Assembly: GCA_038230695.1 (NCBI GenBank)
Contig: JBBRMT010000028.1
Location: 1 to 29,417 of the forward strand
Origin: QHBQ01 sp038230695
GTDB taxonomy: Bacteria > Chloroflexota > Chloroflexia > QHBQ01
Direction of reading: 5' to 3'
Length of the DNA stretch: 29,417 bases
Shown here piece after piece: positions 22,236 through 27,404 of the stretch. The translations under genes were made by a program, and so were the position numbers. The notes under the pieces are model-generated. The model saw nothing but the letters and a program-made list of their open reading frames with translations. It ran no database searches and was not told the DNA's origin. The stretch's first letter is position 1. Each line of letters opens with the position of its first letter.

Positions 22236-23477
22236 ATGACCAATCCAAACTCAAAACTCAGGGCGGACGCAATCCGCCCCTACGAAAACTCAAAACTCCC
22301 GCTCAATGGTGTGAGGGTTCTCGACCTCAGCCGTGTGCTGGCGGGGCCGTATTGTACCATGCTGCTTGGCGACCTCGGCGCTGATGTGCTGAAGGTAGAG
22401 TTGCCCGGCGAGGGCGACGATACCCGCCGCTGGGGGCCACCATACATCGGCGGCGAAAGCGCGTACTATCTGGCGGTCAATCGCAACAAGCGGGGGATTA
22501 CCCTGAATCTGAAATCAGCAGCGGGCCAAAGTATCCTACGTCAACTAGTCGAGCGCAGCCATGTGCTGGTAGAAAACTTCAAGCCCGGCACGCTGGAACG
22601 CATCGGCCTGGGCTACGATGCGCTGCGCCAAACCAACCCCGCGCTGGTCTACTGCCGCATCAGTGGCTACGGCGCTACCGGCCCCGCTGCCAACCTGCCT
22701 GGCTACGACTTCGTGATGCAAGCGGCCAGTGGGCTGATGAGCATCACTGGCGAGCCGGAAGGTGAACCGATGAAGCTGGGCATCGCCCTCGTAGACATCC
22801 TCACTGGCCTGTTCGCTGCCAACGGCATCCAGGCCGCTTTGCGCGTTGCCGAGGCGACTGGCGCGGGTCAAATTGTGGACATCTCGCTGCTGGAGTCGGC
22901 TCTAGCCGTGCTGATCAACGTGGGGCAGGGCTACCTCGTCACTGGCGAACCGCCCGCCCGCTACGGCAACGCCCATGCCAACATCGCGCCATACGAGGTC
23001 TACCGCGCCGCCGATGGCTACATTGCTATTGGCTGCGGCAATGACCGCCAGTTCGCCGCCCTCTGCGCCGCGCTGGGCAATCCCGCTCTTGCTGCCAATC
23101 CCGATTTCGCTACCAACCCCGCCCGCATTGCCCGCCGCCTCGCTCTCAAGATGGCGCTGGAAGCCAACCTCGCCGCCCGCCCGGTTGCCGAGTGGATACC
23201 CGCAATCCGCGCCGCTGGCATCCCCGCCGGGCCAATCAACGACATCCCCACCATTCTGAACGACCCGCAAACCGCCGCCCTCGGCATCGTGCAGGAGATT
23301 GCCCACCCCACTATCGAAACGCTACGCATGATCGGCAGCCCGCTCAAGCTCTCTGCCGCCAACCCCACCATCCACCGCCACCCGCCGCTGCTGGGTGAGC
23401 ATACCAACGTGGTATTGGCTGAGTTGGGATACAGCGCGGGTGAGATAGAGGGGTTTAGACACGATAAGGTGATCTGA
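22236..23477 (+). CDS. Class III CoA-transferase (CaiB/BaiF family)
   Basis: This 413-residue enzyme moves CoA between carboxylic acids through an enzyme-bound aspartyl intermediate. Family hallmarks are LNGVRVLDLSRVLAGPYCTMLLGDLGADVLKVE, the RNKRGITLNLKS region and VENFKPGTLERIGLGYD. The probable catalytic Asp is in LPGYDFVMQAASGLMS, followed by YEVYRAADGYIAIGCGND and the PAGPINDI segment. The substrate cannot be read from sequence. The ATG at 22236 is chosen because the promoter's -10 box lies just before it; an upstream frame to 22071 runs through repeats. Residues about 4-22 are encoded by AAAACTC heptamers with a GTAG hairpin between them (RADAIRPYENSKL). Confidence 0.93.
   Translation: MTNPNSKLRADAIRPYENSKLPLNGVRVLDLSRVLAGPYCTMLLGDLGADVLKVELPGEGDDTRRWGPPYIGGESAYYLAVNRNKRGITLNLKSAAGQSILRQLVERSHVLVENFKPGTLERIGLGYDALRQTNPALVYCRISGYGATGPAANLPGYDFVMQAASGLMSITGEPEGEPMKLGIALVDILTGLFAANGIQAALRVAEATGAGQIVDISLLESALAVLINVGQGYLVTGEPPARYGNAHANIAPYEVYRAADGYIAIGCGNDRQFAALCAALGNPALAANPDFATNPARIARRLALKMALEANLAARPVAEWIPAIRAAGIPAGPINDIPTILNDPQTAALGIVQEIAHPTIETLRMIGSPLKLSAANPTIHRHPPLLGEHTNVVLAELGYSAGEIEGFRHDKVI
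22247..22298 (+). repeat. Heptamer array interrupted by a REP hairpin, inside a gene
   Basis: AAACTC and AAAACTC (22247-22259), then a 24-bp hairpin (22261-22284, minus-strand GTAG head, identical to 5716-5738), then two AAAACTC units (22285-22298). The hairpin sits exactly between heptamer units. The frame stays open. Confidence 0.88.
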
Positions 23478-23504
23478 ACCAGGCTAAGCGCAGCTTTAGC
23501 TCCT

Positions 23505-23908
23505 TCACCAGTTGCGCGGGGTATATAGTTTGATACCAGCGTTCTTGAAGCCCTTGATGTCGTGGGTCACGATTGCATCCAGCCCTTCAGCTAGCGCCAC
23601 AGCGATTTGCACACTGTCCTCAAAGTCTGGTTGCTGCATCGTCACTGCTTGTTCCAGAATGGCGCGGTTAACTGGGCATACACTGAGCGTACCGAAACAC
23701 AACCCAATCGCGCTGTAACCTCTGGCTACGTCGCCTCCTTTGTTGCTGGCAAAGTAGAATATGTCGGTCATTGCTGAGGCCGTGACGTATCCCACCAGCC
23801 TACCACTGCTGATCGTTCGCCAGATTTATCCGCATCGGCAAAGCTCGCCCGCCCATCCAGAACGAAGTCAAGTATCGCGTTGGTGTCCAACAACATTCTA
23901 TCGGCCAT
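23505..23908 (-). pseudogene. VapC-like PIN-domain ribonuclease gene with a frameshift
   Basis: The minus strand starts at ATG 23908 with MADRMLLDTNAILDFVLDGR, a classic PIN opening with its first catalytic Asp. That frame ends soon after at a TGA. In another frame the protein continues as IWRTISSGRLVGYVTASAMT and runs to 23505, with later PIN acidic residues in FEDSVQIAVALAEGLDAIVTHD. A one-base loss in the short A-run (TTT at 23825-23827 on the plus strand) joins the two parts exactly (ADADK then IWRT) and restores a PIN protein of about 134 residues. All expected acidic motifs survive, so the loss is recent or a sequence error. The downstream part alone could start at a GTG (23795) as 96 residues, without the first Asp. 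The gene overlaps its upstream partner. Confidence 0.8.
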
Positions 23909-24395
23909 ATTTCTTCATCCGTCGCTCATCACGCATCTGCTTGATCTCTTCATTGGTTGGAGGCGGCATATTGCTCGGTGGCATCGCTCTCCATGCCTCA
24001 TAAGCCATCTGCTTCATCTGCTGGCGCTCCTCATCGGTGAGATTGCCCCGCTTCAGCATCCTGGTAACCTCGGCCATCGGCCCATCTTGCGCGATTACCA
24101 GATCGAAGCCGCTGGGTTGCACTTCTGCTGTACCTACCACGTCGTCCATGACCGCCTTCTGCTTGGCTGCTGCCCCCGTGCTGTCGTTGCGCTGATGGTG
24201 TCCGTTCGTTACCGTTTCCACGTCGCTGCCGTTTGCGATTGTCGTCTGCTCGCGTATAGTGTCGGCAATCTCGTGCAGCAAGTCGGCTAGCAGATCCTGT
24301 GGTAGACTATGCACCTCGCGCACCACATTTTGGTAGCGGGCTTGCAGTTCGTTGGCCTGTTGTTGCTTCTTGACTTTCGGCTGTGCCTGTGCCAT
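23898..24395 (-). CDS. Uncharacterised partner of the PIN gene, possible antitoxin
   Basis: This 165-residue, highly polar protein is rich in Gln, Lys, Met and Glu. It has a Lys/Gln-rich N-terminus (QPKVKKQQQANELQ), a predicted helical region with LPQDLLADLLHEIADTI, a central low-complexity part, and a helical C-terminus (LTDEERQQMKQMAYEAWRAM). I do not recognise a known antitoxin DNA-binding fold. Its last codons overlap the start of the PIN gene by about 11 bp, the usual arrangement of toxin-antitoxin pairs, so an antitoxin role is an inference from context. The start is ATG 24395, set by AAAAGGAGG six nt upstream. Confidence 0.7.
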   Translation of the reverse strand: MAQAQPKVKKQQQANELQARYQNVVREVHSLPQDLLADLLHEIADTIREQTTIANGSDVETVTNGHHQRNDSTGAAAKQKAVMDDVVGTAEVQPSGFDLVIAQDGPMAEVTRMLKRGNLTDEERQQMKQMAYEAWRAMPPSNMPPPTNEEIKQMRDERRMKKYGR

Positions 24396-24423
24396 CGCAT
24401 ACCTCCTTTTTTCTACCACCCTA

Positions 24424-25260
24424 TTATACCATCCCAGCCAAAGCCTCTACCACCCGTCCCCAATCGGCTAGCGACAAATCCTCCGGCCTGGCCGTCGGTG
24501 CGATGCCCGTCTCGGTGAGCGCCACGCCTACGCTAGCCTTGTCCAACCCCAGCCCACCGCTTAGGGTGTTAACCAGTTGCTTGCGCTTCTGCCCAAACCC
24601 GGCGCGGGTGACGCGAAAGAAAGTGGCAGCGTCAACGTTGGGCAAGGGGCGCTCTTGTGGTGGGTACACGTCAATCCGCACCACGGCGGAATGTATCTTC
24701 GGCGGTGGGTAGAATGCGGTGGGTGGCACGCTGAACATAATCCTTGCAGCGCCGTAGAATTGCACCGCCAGCGCCAGCAGACTCATATCACCGGGCGCGG
24801 CGGTCATCCGCTCGGCCACCTCGCGCTGCACCATCACCACCATGCGGGTTGGCGGGGCTGCGCTCTCCAGAAAGTGGCGCAACACTGCCGAGGTGATGTA
24901 ATACGGAAGGTTCGCCACCACTTTGTAGGGCTGGCCCGCGCTCAACTCTGCTGGATTTAGCCCCAGAATGTCGCCCTGCACCACCGCAGTAGCGGGATAA
25001 TCCTTCAGCCGCTCGGCCAGGCGGGAGGCAAGTTCGCGGTCAAGCTCCACCGCTCGCAGCCTGCCCGCTGGCAACGTCGCTGCCAACCGCAGGGTCAGCA
25101 CGCCCAGCCCCGGCCCCACCTCGATCACGGAATCGCCAGGAGCGAGTTCGGCAGCCGCGACTATGCGCTCCACCACCTGTGCATCGGTGAGGAAGTTCTG
25201 CCCTAGCCCCTTGCGAGGGCGCAAGCCATATTCGCGCAGCAGGTCGCGGGTTTCGCTCAA
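24424..25260 (-). CDS. rsmA: 16S rRNA dimethyladenosine transferase RsmA (KsgA)
   Basis: This 278-residue enzyme dimethylates two adjacent adenosines near the 3' end of 16S rRNA during small-subunit assembly, using S-adenosylmethionine. It shows LRPRKGLGQNFLTD, the SAM-binding SVIEVGPGLGVLTLRL, the acidic strand LRAVELDREL and the adenine-methyltransferase motif NLPYYITS. The C-terminal substrate domain includes FYPPPKIHSAVVRI and RAGFGQKRKQLVNTL. The start is placed at TTG 25260 because AAGGAG lies nine nt upstream; an upstream in-frame TTG (25296) would add 12 unconserved residues and lies within the promoter. A good minus-strand promoter precedes it. Confidence 0.95.
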   Translation of the reverse strand: MSETRDLLREYGLRPRKGLGQNFLTDAQVVERIVAAAELAPGDSVIEVGPGLGVLTLRLAATLPAGRLRAVELDRELASRLAERLKDYPATAVVQGDILGLNPAELSAGQPYKVVANLPYYITSAVLRHFLESAAPPTRMVVMVQREVAERMTAAPGDMSLLALAVQFYGAARIMFSVPPTAFYPPPKIHSAVVRIDVYPPQERPLPNVDAATFFRVTRAGFGQKRKQLVNTLSGGLGLDKASVGVALTETGIAPTARPEDLSLADWGRVVEALAGMV

Positions 25261-25295
25261 TTTGGGAGACTCCTTAGCTTGCCTGATTAGAAGCA

Positions 25296-25324
25296 ATCAT
25301 ATCCTGCGCTGCCTTTGCCGTCAA
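25296..25324 (-). promoter_or_regulatory. Sigma70-like promoter for rsmA
   Basis: On the minus strand TTGACG, 17 bp, TATGAT. The predicted start near 25289 gives a leader of about 30 nt with the AAGGAG site before the TTG start codon. Confidence 0.65.
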
Positions 25325-25421
25325 GCCGATCTGCCACCTTTAGCGAAACCTTTACCTCTGCAGTTACGTTATACAGTTGACGCAGAGCTTTCTGTCTTGC
25401 AAAGTAGCAGATAGGAGTGAA

Positions 25422-26690
25422 ATGAAAAACCCCGTCCTGCAAAGAGCAACCCTCATCAAGCTAGTGGTTGGCGCGGCTGTTGCAGTGGGCATCGCCTATC
25501 TATTCGGCTTGCAGAACTATGGCAATGTCGTGTTGATAAAGCAGGCTGCCGCCAATATGGCTGCATTGCGTAGCTACCATGTGGATTTGGAAGCAATTGT
25601 CAACAATGATCAGCGTTTTGTCCGTGGCGACTTCGATGTTGCCAACAATCGCAGCCGTGTCACAATGAGTCTGTCCCCCGGCGCAACCCTGGTGGTCAGC
25701 GCGGATAACACCACGTACTTCAGCAGTGATGAGGGTAAGACCTTCATTGAGACCGCAGACAAGAAATACTACCTACAGGGTTTGTATGAAGCGCAAAGCT
25801 TGCTCCAGTTCAGCCATATGTGGAACAGCTCTAATATCAACAAGCTGTGGAACATTCGAGAAGCTGACCCCGCCAGTGAGTTGATCGATGGCGTTCTAAC
25901 CAGGCATTTTACCGCTAACGTCAAGGATGCGCCGGGGATTGATGTAAGCGGTTGGGGCAGTATGGAAGGCACAGTAGATATTTGGGTTACTACTGGCGAC
26001 AACCCCACGGTGCGCCAGATAAAGGCATCCAGCACAGAGCCGCCGAGCTTTACGGTCGCCACTATCAAATGGAACTATCTAAATCATGCGCTAGATATTC
26101 AAGCGCCACCAACATCGGCGTTGTTGGTGCCTACTGCAGTACCGACTATTTCAATCGGTGCTACCGACTCGCCCAATCTGGCTCTGCTGAAGAAGGCGGT
26201 GATCAATATGCGGGCAGCCGATTCTTACCGTGTGATTGTGACCACTAGCCTGCCTCCAAGCCGCCAGGTGGTACTTAACAATGGCGAACCACATAAATCA
26301 GAGGCTACAGCCACTGAAGTTATAAGTGAAAGCGAAGTTTTCGACTATAGGCAAGGTGATGGACAGGATGATCCACGCGGAGCAGCGATGTGGAGTATAG
26401 GTCTGGCCAGTGTGAGTAATGACGCGCTCAAGGATGCCAGCCCTACCTTCGAGCTAATTGATGGGACTAGCACCAAGCATATAGTTACTACTGTTAGGGA
26501 ACTCAAGGAGCTAGCATGGATTTACGCCGATAAGCCTGATAGTGTGATCGAACTGTGGCTTTCCACTGATGCTAACCCAACCGTTCGCCAGATGATGGTT
26601 ACGGCTATGGGAGATAAGGGTACGGAAACTATCACATTCAAGTGGAGTTACTTTAACGACCTGTACCCCCCGCCTGAGCCAACTCCATAG
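25422..26690 (+). CDS. Membrane-anchored protein with duplicated LppX/LolA-like domain
   Basis: This 422-residue protein has an N-terminal hydrophobic anchor (residues 10-28, LIKLVVGAAVAVGIAYLFG) without a lipobox. Two homologous extracytoplasmic halves follow. Each half starts with a helix of the type LLKKAVINMRAADSY and contains ELIDG plus a Thr/His strand. Each ends with a matched pair: IWVTTGDNPTVRQI then IKWNYLN in the first half, LWLSTDANPTVRQM then FKWSYFN in the second. The pattern resembles the LppX/LprG-LolA-like fold that carries lipids in a hydrophobic cavity; this assignment is by pattern and is moderate. The internal duplication is plain in the sequence. AGGAG lies just before the ATG. 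The gene is divergent from rsmA. Confidence 0.78.
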   Translation: MKNPVLQRATLIKLVVGAAVAVGIAYLFGLQNYGNVVLIKQAAANMAALRSYHVDLEAIVNNDQRFVRGDFDVANNRSRVTMSLSPGATLVVSADNTTYFSSDEGKTFIETADKKYYLQGLYEAQSLLQFSHMWNSSNINKLWNIREADPASELIDGVLTRHFTANVKDAPGIDVSGWGSMEGTVDIWVTTGDNPTVRQIKASSTEPPSFTVATIKWNYLNHALDIQAPPTSALLVPTAVPTISIGATDSPNLALLKKAVINMRAADSYRVIVTTSLPPSRQVVLNNGEPHKSEATATEVISESEVFDYRQGDGQDDPRGAAMWSIGLASVSNDALKDASPTFELIDGTSTKHIVTTVRELKELAWIYADKPDSVIELWLSTDANPTVRQMMVTAMGDKGTETITFKWSYFNDLYPPPEPTP

Positions 26691-26712
26691 CTTTGTCTCA
26701 CAGATTTATACA

Positions 26713-26747
26713 CCGCAAGGCGTATTGACAACCCCCGCCCCTTGCGG
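26713..26747. promoter_or_regulatory. 8-bp dyad embracing a promoter -35 box
   Basis: CCGCAAGG (26713-26720) and CCTTGCGG (26740-26747) are exact inverted repeats. The -35 box lies in the loop and the right arm ends just before the -10 box, so it could be an operator or a hairpin at the transcription start region. Confidence 0.45.
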
Positions 26748-26754
26748 GTAAAAT
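26725..26754 (+). promoter_or_regulatory. Sigma70-like promoter for the 94-residue gene
   Basis: TTGACA (26725-26730), 18 bp, TAAAAT (26749-26754). The predicted start near 26761 leaves a 20-nt leader containing AGAAGGGA. Confidence 0.65.
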
Positions 26755-26781
26755 ATAGCCACACGCAGAAGGGATATTGCG

Positions 26782-27066
26782 ATGTGGTACGTGTTCGTTG
26801 CCGAAATGCCACCCGAACCGCATAAACCTGACGACAGCGCCATTTATGGCGGGTTCGTTGGCGGGCAATATATTAGCCAGGCTGATGCGCTGGCGATCTA
26901 TGAGCAGGCCAAACGCAACCTCAAGCCGGGTGAGCGTATCTACCGACCATTTGAGGCAGATGACCCCATCGCCGCCCGCCGCTACATCAACGGGCTGGAC
27001 CAGATGGTAACGCAGGACAAAATTGCAGAGGCGCGATTGGCACGCCTAACCAAAAATATAATCTAA
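26782..27066 (+). CDS. Small hypothetical protein
   Basis: This 94-residue protein is not recognised. It opens with a hydrophobic strand (MWYVFVAEMPPE) and has a glycine-rich turn (YGGFVGGQYIS). A probable helix (ADALAIYEQAKRNL), a middle part with ERIYRPFEADDPIAARRYI and a basic C-terminal helix (IAEARLARLTKNI) follow. There are no cysteines, signal peptide or membrane helix, so it is probably a small cytosolic protein. It has its own well-formed promoter with a dyad, and a ribosome-binding site (AGAAGGGA) about 7 nt before the ATG. It lies directly before the valS leader. Confidence 0.7.
   Translation: MWYVFVAEMPPEPHKPDDSAIYGGFVGGQYISQADALAIYEQAKRNLKPGERIYRPFEADDPIAARRYINGLDQMVTQDKIAEARLARLTKNII
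27057..27062 (+). promoter_or_regulatory. Candidate -10 box for the valS leader
   Basis: TATAAT overlaps the end of the small upstream gene and would start transcription near 27069, ahead of the T-box. No convincing -35 box at normal spacing is seen. Confidence 0.35.
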
Positions 27067-27093
27067 AGACATTGAACAGGAAGAGTAGGTGTT

Positions 27094-27141
27094 GTAGGGG
27101 CGTGATTTATCCCGCCCTTGCCAGGGCGGTAATCGCCCTGG
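27094..27141 (+). repeat. REP-like hairpin plus second perfect hairpin before the T-box
   Basis: GTAGGGGCGTGATTTATCCC followed by GCCC (27094-27117) is a GTAG-family copy with a weaker stem. It is followed by CCAGGGCG, GTAAT, CGCCCTGG (27121-27141), a perfect 8-bp hairpin. Both would be in the valS leader if transcription starts near 27069. Confidence 0.65.
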
Positions 27142-27378
27142 GTTGGATGCTGATAGAGAACGAGGGTCAGCGGCTGTAAGCCCTCGGCAGCAACGACCAC
27201 CGAACGTAGCCTGGGAGTCGTGCCGGTGAACACGGGGATAAAACCCCCAGTAACCTGCGCCGCGCCTGCCCGTTAACGCAGCCACAAGGGTTCACCCTGC
27301 CTCGCAGGTTGAGCCGAACTAAGGTGGTACCACGAAGGTTCAACCCTCTCGTCCTTATCTGGATGAGGGGATTTTTTT
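27142..27378 (+). ncRNA. T-box leader (tRNA-Val sensing) of valS
   Basis: This is a T-box riboswitch. The signature AAGGTGGTACCACG (27321-27334) sits in an antiterminator whose base helix pairs GTTGAGCC (27308-27315) with GGTTCAAC (27337-27344). It is followed by a terminator with the typical TCGTCC/GGATGA arms. Upstream lies a long structured stem I region; within it GAACGTAG contains GTA at 27206-27208, a plausible specifier codon for valine. In T-boxes, uncharged tRNA pairs with the specifier and the UGGN bulge and prevents termination, so valS is expressed when charged tRNA-Val is scarce. The specifier is read by pattern only; the exact 5' end is uncertain. Confidence 0.9.
27345..27378 (+). 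terminator. T-box regulated intrinsic terminator
   Basis: CCTCTCGTCC pairs with GGATGAGGGG (10 bp, two G-T) around TTATCT and is followed by A and seven T. It stands between the antiterminator and the valS ribosome-binding site. Confidence 0.9.
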
Positions 27379-27404
27379 GTTTTTGCCCAAAGGAGGAACA
27401 AACC

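Noticed and set aside
23820..23830. Programmed frameshifting in the PIN gene
   Set aside because: No X XXY YYZ slippery heptamer or downstream structure is evident at the join; a simple one-base loss explains it better.
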